A stretch of DNA of 64,000 nucleotides from Verrucomicrobiales bacterium. Its GTDB lineage: Bacteria; Verrucomicrobiota; Verrucomicrobiia; Verrucomicrobiales; DEV007. The position numbers and the translations under genes were made by a program. This document shows positions 1 to 7,929 of the stretch, one piece after another. Positions within the stretch are counted from its first letter, which is position 1. Each line of letters opens with the position of its first letter. The DNA lies in NCBI GenBank assembly GCA_029213195.1, contig JARGNI010000005.1, forward strand, positions 124,001 to 188,000, given 5' to 3'. The notes under the pieces were generated by a model. That model worked only from the letters and a program-made list of their open reading frames with translations. It ran no database searches and was not told the origin of the DNA.

Positions 1-159
1 CATGAGGACGCTCCCGAGCCCGTTCTCGAGGTGATTCAGCGAGTCTCGGAAAAATGCGATCAGTTCCTTTACAGCGGGCAGAGTGAGGGAGAGACTCCGA
101 TCTCCCCAGGGGAAGCGAACGAATTTCAATCCATTCTCCAGAAGCTGCCTCGCAAGTGA
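1..159 (+). CDS. C-terminal fragment of a protein upstream of a BatE-like gene
   Basis: The frame is open from the first base to a TGA at 157-159 and gives 52 residues ending in LQKLPRK. The start lies outside the window. The fragment is hydrophilic and acidic, with no motif I recognise. It ends 4 bases before the ATG of the next gene, so the two are almost certainly co-transcribed. In Bat (aerotolerance) operons the gene before batE is usually batD, so a BatD-like protein is a reasonable guess, but this comes from position alone. Confidence 0.6.
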   Translation, partial: HEDAPEPVLEVIQRVSEKCDQFLYSGQSEGETPISPGEANEFQSILQKLPRK

Positions 160-163
160 GCCC

Positions 164-937
164 ATGCGTTCTTTCCTACTTTTCATGCCGCTTCTGGCCC
201 TCTCGCTCGTTGCCATTTCTCCGGCGGCAGCCCAGGAAGTCGAAAGTGTCTTCGATTCGGCGAACCAGGACTTTGCCGATGGGAATTACGAGCAGGCGGC
301 CTTGAAATACGAGTCCCTGGTCGAAAAAGGGCTCCTCTCGCCGGACCTATTCTACAATCTCGGGACGACCTACTTCCGTCTCGAGGAACCAGGAAAATCC
401 ATGCTTGCTCTCCGGCGAGCACAGATTCTCGATCCAATGCTCCCCGAAGCGAGGCAGAACATCGAAGTGCTCCGCAATCAGCTCGGATTTCTCGAGTTTT
501 CGGACAGTACTCTCGATCGTTTTCTCCGGCTTCTCCCCAGAAATATCGGCGGCACCCTGGGCGCGGCCCTGGTCTGGGGAGCTCTCATCGCGATCACCGC
601 TGGCTTCGTCCTCCCGCGAGCCGTCCCCTACCGATCCGGGCTCATCACCCTCGCGATCGTTCTCTTTCTCTGTTTCGTGGTGGTGTGGAGAGCGGATGCC
701 TACAAGCGCTCCTCCCTCGCGCCCGAATCTTTTTCCATCGTGGTCGCCGACAACGTCAAGGCCCTGACCTCGCCCACACCCGGGGCGCGTTCCGTAATCG
801 ATCTGCCTGCAGGTTCCGAGGTCCGTCTTGTTCAAATCTCGGGGCCCTGGCGCTATATCGATATCCCCGGGGCTCTCCGGGGATGGGTTCGCGCCGAGCA
901 GGTCGAGCCGGTCTGGCCGGTTCCCGATACCCGCTAG
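164..937 (+). CDS. BatE-like TPR/SH3 membrane protein
   Basis: This 257-residue protein starts at ATG 164, which gives a clean signal peptide (residues 1-23, ending SPAAAQ); the frame is open further upstream, but that would bury the signal. Residues about 28-108 form tetratricopeptide repeats (NYEQAALKYE, LFYNLGTTYFRL). Two membrane segments follow at about 130-150 and 158-175, then an SH3-like domain from about 195 with GPWRYIDIPG and GWVRAEQVEPV. TPR, membrane hairpin and SH3 in this order is the BatE layout of the Bat operon, which is linked to envelope integrity and oxidative stress tolerance. The gene starts 4 bases after the preceding fragment and ends 18 bases before rsmB. Confidence 0.75.
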   Translation: MRSFLLFMPLLALSLVAISPAAAQEVESVFDSANQDFADGNYEQAALKYESLVEKGLLSPDLFYNLGTTYFRLEEPGKSMLALRRAQILDPMLPEARQNIEVLRNQLGFLEFSDSTLDRFLRLLPRNIGGTLGAALVWGALIAITAGFVLPRAVPYRSGLITLAIVLFLCFVVVWRADAYKRSSLAPESFSIVVADNVKALTSPTPGARSVIDLPAGSEVRLVQISGPWRYIDIPGALRGWVRAEQVEPVWPVPDTR

Positions 938-955
938 CCCTCTTTCTCCCCCATC

Positions 956-2185
956 ATGTCCGCTCGCCGCTGTGCTCTCGAAGCTCTCGAAACCTGGGAG
1001 GATACCTCCCGCTATGCCGAGGACATCCTCGCCGACCTTTCCACCCGATACCAGCTCTCGCCGGCAGATCGGGGACTTGCCGTTGATATCCTTTACGGAA
1101 CAATTCGAAACCTCTTCCTTGTCGACGAGATCATCGATCGACTTCGAAGAGGGCGGATCAAGGCGGAAACCCAGAACCTCCTCCGGATCGGGCTCTACCA
1201 GCTGTTTTGCTCGGAGATTGCCGAGCATGCCGCGGTGAACGAGACGGTGAACCTCGCGCGGAAACACGAGCGCGGTCTCGTGAATGCCATTCTCCGAAAT
1301 GCCCAGCGACAGAAGGCGGAGCTGCAAAATGAGATCGCCACCTGGCCACTGGAGGACCAGTATTCCCAGCCCTCATTCCTCATCGATCGATGGGAGGCCG
1401 AACACGGCAAGGAGGCCGCCCTCGCTTTCTGCCAGTGGAACAACAAAATCCCGCAGAGCTACGCACGTATCAACCGCCTGCATCCCAACACCGAGGCCGT
1501 CAACAGGGTCGAGTCCGAGACCCAACCCTGTCAGGTCGGCCCGGAATTCCCCGATTTCTTCACCTTCGAGAAAGCTCCGAGAATGGACTGGATCGAAGAA
1601 GGCCTCATCTACGTCCAGGACCCCAGCACCTCACTGGCCTGCCGATTGCTCGATCCTCAAGCTGAAGAAACCATTCTCGACGCCTGCGCCGCTCCGGGTG
1701 GAAAAACAGCGCTTTTGTCATTGATGCTGAATGGAAAAGGACGGATTTCCGCCTGTGATTCTGCCGCACCACGGATCGAGCGCATGCAGGAGAACTTCAG
1801 CCGACTCCATGTCGAGAACGTCGAGAGTTCGCAGGTGGACTGGACCAAGCCCGAGGAGATTCCTTTCGAGCCGGAGACCTTTGATGGGATCCTGCTGGAT
1901 GTCCCCTGCTCGAACTCCGGCGTCATTCGTCGACGGGTCGACGTCCGATGGCGAATCCAGCCGGGGGACTTCGAGCGCCAGGCCGAATTGCAGACCCTGC
2001 TCCTCGCGAACGTCATCCCGTTTCTCAAACCTGGTGGACGTGTCGTCTACAGCACCTGCTCCATCGATCGAGTGGAAAACGAAGAGGTGGCCGCTGCTTC
2101 TGGGCTGACCCTCGAGAAGTCGGTCCACTCCCATCCCTGGGAAAGCGGATTCGACGGCGCCTATGCGGCACTTCTTCGGAAGTGA
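956..2185 (+). CDS. rsmB: 16S rRNA m5C methyltransferase RsmB-like (NusB/Fmu family)
   Basis: This 409-residue protein transfers a methyl group from S-adenosylmethionine to a cytosine of 16S rRNA (position 967 in E. coli numbering for RsmB). Residues 1-125 are a NusB-type RNA-binding helical domain (RGLAVDILYGTIRN, EHAAVNETVNLARKH, GLVNAILRN). The Rossmann methyltransferase carries the SAM loop LDACAAPGGK at 241-250, the PC motif LDVPCSNSGVIRR with Cys318, and the nucleophile motif STCS with Cys368. Both conserved cysteines are present, so it looks active. It probably shares a transcript with the BatE-like gene 18 bases upstream. Confidence 0.88.
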   Translation: MSARRCALEALETWEDTSRYAEDILADLSTRYQLSPADRGLAVDILYGTIRNLFLVDEIIDRLRRGRIKAETQNLLRIGLYQLFCSEIAEHAAVNETVNLARKHERGLVNAILRNAQRQKAELQNEIATWPLEDQYSQPSFLIDRWEAEHGKEAALAFCQWNNKIPQSYARINRLHPNTEAVNRVESETQPCQVGPEFPDFFTFEKAPRMDWIEEGLIYVQDPSTSLACRLLDPQAEETILDACAAPGGKTALLSLMLNGKGRISACDSAAPRIERMQENFSRLHVENVESSQVDWTKPEEIPFEPETFDGILLDVPCSNSGVIRRRVDVRWRIQPGDFERQAELQTLLLANVIPFLKPGGRVVYSTCSIDRVENEEVAAASGLTLEKSVHSHPWESGFDGAYAALLRK

Positions 2186-2238
2186 TTTCGCCAACGCCGC
2201 GACTTGCACGGAATCCTGTTTTCGAGTACGAATTGCGT

Positions 2239-3810
2239 ATGTTCCGTTCTCTCGCCAGTTCGCTGATCACATTTTTCGCGGTGATTCTTTTTGCGTTCAC
2301 CATCCTCTTCCTCTGGAGTGGTAGCGAAGGGATTCAATTTGCCCGCAATGATCTCAATGGCGATCGGTCGACCCAGGCCGTCATTGCTGAGTTCCAGGCA
2401 AAGCAAAAAGCCGTCGCGGCCGCGACCGACTACGACCGATTCGACCCCGATATGGAAACCGACGTGGACGAAGGGGATTCCAATTCGGGAGACGGAGAAC
2501 CTGTCGTTGTCTGGATCAGCATTCCAGGTTTTCGTGGGGACTATGTAGAAAAGGCCGAGACGCCGTTTCTGGACGAACTCATCAGCGATGGCGCCGAGAC
2601 CAACAAGATGCGTCCCAGCTTCCCCTGCATGACCTTTCCGGCCCACGCGACGATGGCCACCGGGATGCTTCCCTCCCAACACGGGATCGTCGCAGACCGC
2701 ATCCGTCTACCGGACGGCGAAGTCATCAAGGAGCCGATGAATCGCGAACTCCTCATTGCGGAGCCGATCTGGGAGACGGCGACACGCCAGGGCATCAAGA
2801 CCCTCGTCCACGACTGGCCACTCTCCCAGAACCAGGCCGGCGAGAATGCAGCCGCTCATTTCCTTCCCAGCTTCAATCCAGACTCTACCGATGAAGAGCG
2901 GCTCAACCAGGCCTTGGAAACGTGGCGTTCCGCATCCGGCGGCTCCGCCCCAGCTGGCGATGCCCCGGCCTCAGACGATGTGGAAATGGCAGAGGGTGAC
3001 GGCGAAGCGATGGCTCCCGAGGGTGAACCTGCCGCTGCGGACCCCGCTACCGCGGAACCCGCCGAGGCAGGAGGCGACAAGGTCCGTCTTGTCATGCTTC
3101 GACTCACCGACATTCTCAAGGCGGGATTGGTCAACGGCCCACGAGAAGATGCCACCTATGAGGCCATCGCAAAGACCGATGCAGCGCTGAAGGCGTTTTT
3201 CGACAAGGTCCAGGCCGAGTGGGCCACCCTTGCACCGCCCAATGCGAATCTCGTAATCTTCATTTCGACCGACCACGGGCTGGCCGAGCTGGACAAAAAC
3301 GTGAATGTATCGCAGTTGCTCGGAGACGAGATGATGCAGAATGCCGACATCGTTGCCCATGATGCCATCGCCAACCTCTTCTTCAAGGATCTCCCGGAAA
3401 ACGAAGGAGAGAAAAAAATCTTCCTCGACAAGTTCGATGGCGAGTTGAGCAAGCGAATCTATTTCCGAACGATCAAGAAGGAGGAACTTCCTGAAGAATG
3501 GAGCTACAACCACGAGCGGACCGGCGATCGTGTTCTCGTTCTCAAGACCGGCTACTCTTTTGTCGACGAAACCTCGGATGAACCCGTGTTCGACCCCGCA
3601 GATGGGGCCGGATTCTTTGGGGGCTACGGCTACCCGGTGGATGAGTCTATCCGAATGTCAGGTCAGGTCATTCTCTCCGGCATCCCCAATGCCCCCGCCT
3701 ACGGCGATCTGGGCGAGATCGGTCAGCTCTCGTTTCACGCAACGGTCTGCAAGCTTCTCGGCATCCAACCTGCCGAAGGAGCGGTCACGGACACGCTCGA
3801 ACTCAACTAG
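2239..3810 (+). CDS. Membrane-anchored alkaline phosphatase-superfamily phosphodiesterase
   Basis: The protein has 523 residues from ATG 2239, followed at once by a hydrophobic anchor (residues 7-27, FFAVILFAFTILFLW); upstream in-frame ATGs lie inside rsmB and would place sequence before the anchor. The catalytic region resembles nucleotide pyrophosphatase/phosphodiesterases: VVVWISIPG for the first metal ligand region, FPCMTFPAHATMATG with the nucleophilic Thr, and ISTDHGL for the second metal site. A low-complexity Ala/Glu/Pro insert sits at about residues 235-280. Likely substrates are extracytoplasmic phosphodiesters or nucleotides; the exact one cannot be read. It converges on the MauE-like gene 12 bases away. 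Confidence 0.75.
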   Translation: MFRSLASSLITFFAVILFAFTILFLWSGSEGIQFARNDLNGDRSTQAVIAEFQAKQKAVAAATDYDRFDPDMETDVDEGDSNSGDGEPVVVWISIPGFRGDYVEKAETPFLDELISDGAETNKMRPSFPCMTFPAHATMATGMLPSQHGIVADRIRLPDGEVIKEPMNRELLIAEPIWETATRQGIKTLVHDWPLSQNQAGENAAAHFLPSFNPDSTDEERLNQALETWRSASGGSAPAGDAPASDDVEMAEGDGEAMAPEGEPAAADPATAEPAEAGGDKVRLVMLRLTDILKAGLVNGPREDATYEAIAKTDAALKAFFDKVQAEWATLAPPNANLVIFISTDHGLAELDKNVNVSQLLGDEMMQNADIVAHDAIANLFFKDLPENEGEKKIFLDKFDGELSKRIYFRTIKKEELPEEWSYNHERTGDRVLVLKTGYSFVDETSDEPVFDPADGAGFFGGYGYPVDESIRMSGQVILSGIPNAPAYGDLGEIGQLSFHATVCKLLGIQPAEGAVTDTLELN

Positions 3811-3822
3811 GCACCGTTCAGG

Positions 3823-4272
3823 CTAGCTCGCCGGGACGGCTCTCCGGCGAAAGAAGGGAGAGGACTCGGCCTGCATCTCGGACCGTCGCCAGATGAAAAA
3901 GGCCAGAACGATCAGGCCTAGATTCTGAAGCATTTTCACGGGGTAATTCAATTCCTCGTTCCCCCCGAAACATCCGCAAGTGATATCGAGTCCACGCATC
4001 CAGGAGATCCCGATCGCTGCAGTAAATACGAGCATGGATCCAAAGAGCAGAAGAGAGGAACCTCGCGCGAATCGATCCACCATGACCCCGATACCGGCGA
4101 CCACTTCCACCCAGGGAACGAAGAGGGCCATCGCCGGAGCAATTGGATCTCCTACGAGCTTGTAGTTTCGAACCGCTTCCACAAAGAGAATCGGGTCTTT
4201 CAGCTTGAGCACTCCACTTAGGAGAAAGAAAGCGCCAAAGAGAAGGCGAACGAGAAACCAGAGTGTGTTCAT
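3823..4272 (-). CDS. MauE/DoxX-family membrane protein
   Basis: The protein has 149 residues and four predicted membrane helices, starting with MNTLWFLVRLLFGAFFLLSG. The motif SGVLKLKDP near residue 18 and the cysteine pair in DITCGCFGG are typical of MauE/DoxX-like proteins, which are thought to help in disulfide or quinone-linked redox steps at the inner membrane. No partner thioredoxin-like gene lies next to it. It is transcribed alone: a 187-base gap with a hairpin repeat separates it from the YcxB-like gene upstream on the same strand. Confidence 0.7.
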   Translation of the reverse strand: MNTLWFLVRLLFGAFFLLSGVLKLKDPILFVEAVRNYKLVGDPIAPAMALFVPWVEVVAGIGVMVDRFARGSSLLLFGSMLVFTAAIGISWMRGLDITCGCFGGNEELNYPVKMLQNLGLIVLAFFIWRRSEMQAESSPFFRRRAVPAS

Positions 4273-4276
4273 GACG

Positions 4277-4401
4277 GGGTTGCAACAAATGGCGCAAGGG
4301 TAGGTAATCGTGAAACTGGCGTCCTGCCAGGAGATGACCGGCGGGACGCCGGTCTCGCGTTCGATGGAATCCGTTCACCTTGCGCCATCCGGTTTGCAAC
4401 A
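4277..4401. repeat. REPIN-like nested inverted-repeat element
   Basis: Nested inverted repeats fill most of the gap between two minus-strand genes. Outer arms GTTGCAA (4279-4285) and TTGCAAC (4394-4400) pair; next inward, ATGGCGCAAGG (4289-4299) pairs perfectly with CCTTGCGCCAT (4378-4388). Inside are two small hairpins, CTGGCgtcctGCCAG (4316-4330) and ACCGGCGggaCGCCGGT (4337-4353). Core 15-mers of the two hairpins are inverted copies of each other, matching at 12 of 15 positions. Two palindromes in inverted orientation form the layout of a REPIN. A non-autonomous MITE or a structured RNA would also fit. Confidence 0.6.
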
Positions 4402-4459
4402 CAGTTAGAACAGTTCCACGGTTTCGACAATTGCGGACTCCCGGGCGTTGAGAAAAGTC

Positions 4460-4987
4460 TCACGGGAATTCGGGGGCCGATTCCGGAACCCCTTTCTCTT
4501 TCAAGGTCTCGAGGAGAAAGCGAACTTCCTCCTCCTCAAGTTCGCGTTTCGGAACGAGGGCCTGCAGCCGATTCGCCAAATGGATTCGAATCAGCCCGAC
4601 TTCGTTCCTAAAGTTCAGGACCTTGTCCCAGGGGGCAAAACTCTCGATTCCTCGATCCACCTCCTGAAGACCGAGGTCCGAGACATCGAGCTGGATCTCG
4701 TGCACCTCGCTGCGGGAAAACTGCGCGGCGAGGGCTTTCCGATAGTCCCTGCGAGCGGTCAGGGCTCCTCGCATGGAGTTGAGAAGAAAAACAGCGAAGA
4801 GGATCGCGAAAAAAAGCTGATCGGCGAGGACGCTGGTCGCAATCCCCAGCCCCATCATGATCCACCAAAGAATCGAACCCGAGAGGACCTCTCGAAAGTG
4901 AAGACGGTCTGCCAGTGGGTTTTGCAGCCAGTAGTCCGCTTCCAGGTCCTCGGGGAGAATGCGATACCGGAGGGTTCTTTCTTCCAT
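4460..4987 (-). CDS. YcxB-like membrane protein
   Basis: The protein has 175 residues with two adjacent membrane helices at about 36-72 (WWIMMGLGIATSVL, FFAILFAVFLL). A soluble C-terminal part follows, whose pattern (LDVSDLGLQEVDRGIESFAPWDKVLNF) resembles YcxB-like proteins, where W and K of the WDKV stretch are conserved. Function is unknown for the family. It begins 3 bases after the glcF stop, so it is the third gene of the glcD-glcF unit. No glycolate-specific role can be inferred from its sequence. Confidence 0.6.
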   Translation of the reverse strand: MEERTLRYRILPEDLEADYWLQNPLADRLHFREVLSGSILWWIMMGLGIATSVLADQLFFAILFAVFLLNSMRGALTARRDYRKALAAQFSRSEVHEIQLDVSDLGLQEVDRGIESFAPWDKVLNFRNEVGLIRIHLANRLQALVPKRELEEEEVRFLLETLKEKGVPESAPEFP

Positions 4988-4990
4988 GCC

Positions 4991-6313
4991 TTATCCCCTC
5001 TCCGCCCGATAGGCTGCCGCAAGAAGACTCACGGGATGACAAACCGATACCTCGCTCTCCTCGGGCAGGCCGTTCTCGATCTGGAGATGGCACCCCGGGT
5101 TCGCTGTCGCCACGATGGAGGCTCCGGTAGCACAGATATGGGCCACCTTTTCCTTCTGGAGCTTCGAGGCTTGCTCGGGCTGGGTGATGTTGTAGACCCC
5201 GGCACTGCCACAACAGTGGGTGGCATCTCTCATTTCCGCGAGTTCGAGGCCGGGAATGGCAGCCAGAATTTCTCGGGGTTGCTGGGAAATCTTCTGCCCA
5301 TGGCAGAGATGACAGGCCTCGTGATAGGTCGCAGAGCTCGTCCCGGAGGTTTCGGTTGGCCCCGGCTCGGGCGCACGGAAACCGATCTCGACGAGCCATT
5401 CGGAGATATCTCTTGCCTTTCGATCCCACTCTCGAGCTTTCTCTGCATAGGCCTCATCGTCTTTGAGAAGATTTCCATAGTGCTTGAGGTGCGATCCACA
5501 TCCCGCGGCATTGGTGATGATGGCATCGAGCGAGGAGACATCGAATTGGTCCAGCATCGCCCGCGCACGATTCGCAGCAAGTTCGAGGTCGCCATTGTGG
5601 GCGTGCAGCGAACCACAACAGCCCTGGGAACGGGGCGTGATCACTTCGCAGCCGTTCTCGATCAAGACATCGGCCGTGTCCCGGTTGACCCCGGAGAAGA
5701 CGAGGTCTTGGACACAGCCCGTCAGCAGCCCCACACGGTAGCGCGGCGCACTGCCCTCGGGAGACTCCCGGCTCTCGATCAATTGATCGGAGAAACGGCG
5801 CGCGATCTTCGGAGTCGAAGGCTCGAGTTCTCGAAGATTGGCAGGCGCGAGACGGAGCAGCCCCGATTTCCTCACCAGTTTCGCGAGGCCGGAGATTTGG
5901 TAGATCCAGAGGAGCCGTCCCACGATGCGAAGTTTTGTTTGATCCTGGAATAGCTGATGCAAGGTCAACCATCTCCAGAAACGACGATCGGGATGAAACA
6001 TCACGTCCTGATGCTCCACCTCGGCCCGGGCATTTTCGAAGAGCTCCGGATAGTCGACCCCTGCCGGACAAGCCGTGGTGCAGGCCAGGCAGCCGAGGCA
6101 ATAATACATCTCCTCACCAAATTCTTTTGTGACCTCGAGGTCCCCATCCGCAATAGCTCGCATCAGGGCGATCCGCCCTCGTGGGCTATTCCGCTCCTTC
6201 CCGGTTTCGAGATAGGTTGGGCAGCTTGGCAGGCACATCCCACAGTGCATGCACTGCTGCACGACCGAGTAGTCGAGATCGCTGAGGTATCGCAGAGGAC
6301 GATTCGAGCTCAT
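4991..6313 (-). CDS. glcF: Glycolate oxidase iron-sulfur subunit
   Basis: This 440-residue protein passes electrons from the GlcD flavin to the respiratory chain during glycolate (or D-lactate) oxidation. Two 4Fe-4S motifs lie near the N terminus: C21-x2-C24-x2-C27-x3-C31 (CMHCGMCLPSC) and C72-x2-C75-x2-C78-x3-C82. Two cysteine-rich CCG domains follow, seen as SQGCCGSLHAH and THCCGSAG with GCGSHLKHYG between them. Length matches GlcF. Its ATG overlaps the glcD stop by 4 bases, so the subunits are translationally coupled. No glcE gene is present, as in many non-enterobacterial systems. Confidence 0.88.
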   Translation of the reverse strand: MSSNRPLRYLSDLDYSVVQQCMHCGMCLPSCPTYLETGKERNSPRGRIALMRAIADGDLEVTKEFGEEMYYCLGCLACTTACPAGVDYPELFENARAEVEHQDVMFHPDRRFWRWLTLHQLFQDQTKLRIVGRLLWIYQISGLAKLVRKSGLLRLAPANLRELEPSTPKIARRFSDQLIESRESPEGSAPRYRVGLLTGCVQDLVFSGVNRDTADVLIENGCEVITPRSQGCCGSLHAHNGDLELAANRARAMLDQFDVSSLDAIITNAAGCGSHLKHYGNLLKDDEAYAEKAREWDRKARDISEWLVEIGFRAPEPGPTETSGTSSATYHEACHLCHGQKISQQPREILAAIPGLELAEMRDATHCCGSAGVYNITQPEQASKLQKEKVAHICATGASIVATANPGCHLQIENGLPEESEVSVCHPVSLLAAAYRAERG

Positions 6314-7704
6314 GCCGATGCGGGTTCTTCACGATCAAAGATTTTCCCGGGATTGAGAAGCCCTTCCGGATCGATCGATTTCTTGACCAGGGAGAGAAGG
6401 CGATAGCTCGCGGTATCGAATTGCCGCGGGAGAAAAGGTTTCTTGGCCAAGCCCACCCCATGCTCCCCGGTGATCGTGCCCCCGAGCTCGATCGTCTTGT
6501 CGAAAATATCGGAGAGTGCATGCTCCACCCTCTCCATCTCGGCTTGATCGGTCTCGTCAGTCAGGATCGTCGGATGGACGTTCCCGTCTCCGAAATGCCC
6601 GAAGGTAGCCATTTCGAGATCGTATTTTTTCGCGACTTCCTCGACAAAGGACACGATCTCGACAAGACGACTCCGAGGCACCGTGACGTCTTCGAGGATG
6701 GTCGTCGGGCGAATTCGGGCCAGGGCTGAAAAGGCAGTCCGTCGAGCCGTGGCGAGCCGGGCGGCATGGGCGTCGTCTTCGGCCCGCTCAACGGAAATCG
6801 CCCCGTTTTCCGAGGCGATCGCTTCCATTGCATCGGCCTCGTCCTCGACCACACTGGGCACTCCATCGGTTTCCATGAGGACGACCGCCGCTGCCTCGGT
6901 CGGGAGACCAACCTGAGCAAAGTCTTCCACGCATTGACATGTCTTCCGATCGAGAAATTCGAGTGTGCAGGGAATGATCTGACGCTTGATGATTTCGGAG
7001 ACGGTTCGGGCGGCAGCCTCCATGGAATCGAAGGAGGCGAGGAGCGTCTGTCGAGCCCGTGGCCGAGGAACCAATTTGAGAAGAACCTTGGTGATCAAAC
7101 CCAACGTTCCCTCGGAACCGACGAAAAGATCCTTCAGGGAGTAGCCGGCGACATCCTTGACACATTTCGATCCCAGCCAGGCAATCTCTCCGTCGGGAAG
7201 AATGACCTCCATCCCCATGACATAGTCGCGGGTAACCCCGTATTTCAGCCCTCGCAGGCCTCCCGAGTTGTTCGCCACATTCCCCCCGATCGTAGAAATC
7301 TTCATCGATCCGGGGTCTGGAGGATAGAAGAGCCCCAAGGGAGCCGCCGCTTCATCAATCTCACGAGTGATGACACCCGCCTCGCAGAGAATCGTGAGAT
7401 TTGCGGGATCGACTTCCAGAATCTGGTCCAGGTGGACGAGGCAGAGAACAATTCCTGAATCGACCGGCACACTCCCCCCGGAAAGACCTGTCCCTGACCC
7501 ACGCGAAACGATGGGTACGCCCTCGTCCCGAGCCCATCGAACCACTGCCTGCACCTGTTCCACATTGCGCGGAGTGACGACACAGGTCGCCTTGTGCTTG
7601 AGCGCCGCGGTACCGTCGAATCCATACGGGATCAAATCTTCAGGCTCAGTGAGCAGATCGCAGGGATCCACGATTTGGGACAAGGCATCAAAAGTGTGAG
7701 ACAT
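6310..7704 (-). CDS. glcD: FAD-linked glycolate/D-lactate oxidase subunit
   Basis: This 464-residue flavoprotein oxidises glycolate or a related 2-hydroxyacid. The start at 7704 gives MSHTFDALSQI; the frame is open further upstream, but that sequence is not GlcD-like. The FAD-binding PCMH domain shows SRGSGTGLSGGSVP and the glycine-rich STIGGNVANNSGG. The C-terminal cap ends with FGHFGDGNVHPT and GEHGVGLAKKP, both characteristic of the GlcD/D-lactate dehydrogenase family. The first gene of a glcD-glcF-ycxB unit, it diverges from cysJ across a 225-base region. An imperfect inverted repeat (GGTTCCCTG at 7710-7718, CAGGGACC at 7732-7739) sits just upstream of its start and could be an operator. 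Confidence 0.88.
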   Translation of the reverse strand: MSHTFDALSQIVDPCDLLTEPEDLIPYGFDGTAALKHKATCVVTPRNVEQVQAVVRWARDEGVPIVSRGSGTGLSGGSVPVDSGIVLCLVHLDQILEVDPANLTILCEAGVITREIDEAAAPLGLFYPPDPGSMKISTIGGNVANNSGGLRGLKYGVTRDYVMGMEVILPDGEIAWLGSKCVKDVAGYSLKDLFVGSEGTLGLITKVLLKLVPRPRARQTLLASFDSMEAAARTVSEIIKRQIIPCTLEFLDRKTCQCVEDFAQVGLPTEAAAVVLMETDGVPSVVEDEADAMEAIASENGAISVERAEDDAHAARLATARRTAFSALARIRPTTILEDVTVPRSRLVEIVSFVEEVAKKYDLEMATFGHFGDGNVHPTILTDETDQAEMERVEHALSDIFDKTIELGGTITGEHGVGLAKKPFLPRQFDTASYRLLSLVKKSIDPEGLLNPGKIFDREEPASA

Positions 7705-7889
7705 GATCGGGTTCCCTGCAGGATAGTAAGTCAGGGACCTACCGCAAGACCTGTTTCGAGTCTTTGTTTCCGGCGCTTTTGGCAGAGCAAGAGCCCCGCA
7801 TCCTTTCCGTTTTCCAGGAAGATTGCGAGTTCCTCGAAAACCATGCCGGGCGTAAAACCTGATTGGAACGGCGCGCAACATGCTCTTGT

Positions 7890-7917
7890 TTGCGAAAACC
7901 AAAACGTGCGCTATATC
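7890..7917 (+). promoter_or_regulatory. Candidate promoter for cysJ
   Basis: A TTGCGA box (7890-7895), a 16-base spacer and TATATC (7912-7917) lie 12 bases before the cysJ ATG. The match to sigma-70 consensus is moderate and the predicted leader would be very short, so this is tentative. Confidence 0.25.
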
Positions 7918-7929
7918 TCACCGCAATCT

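Noticed and set aside
4448-5953. Long plus-strand open frame opposite the YcxB-like and glcF genes
   Set aside because: GlcF cluster cysteines are unambiguous on the minus strand; the plus-strand frame has no motif.
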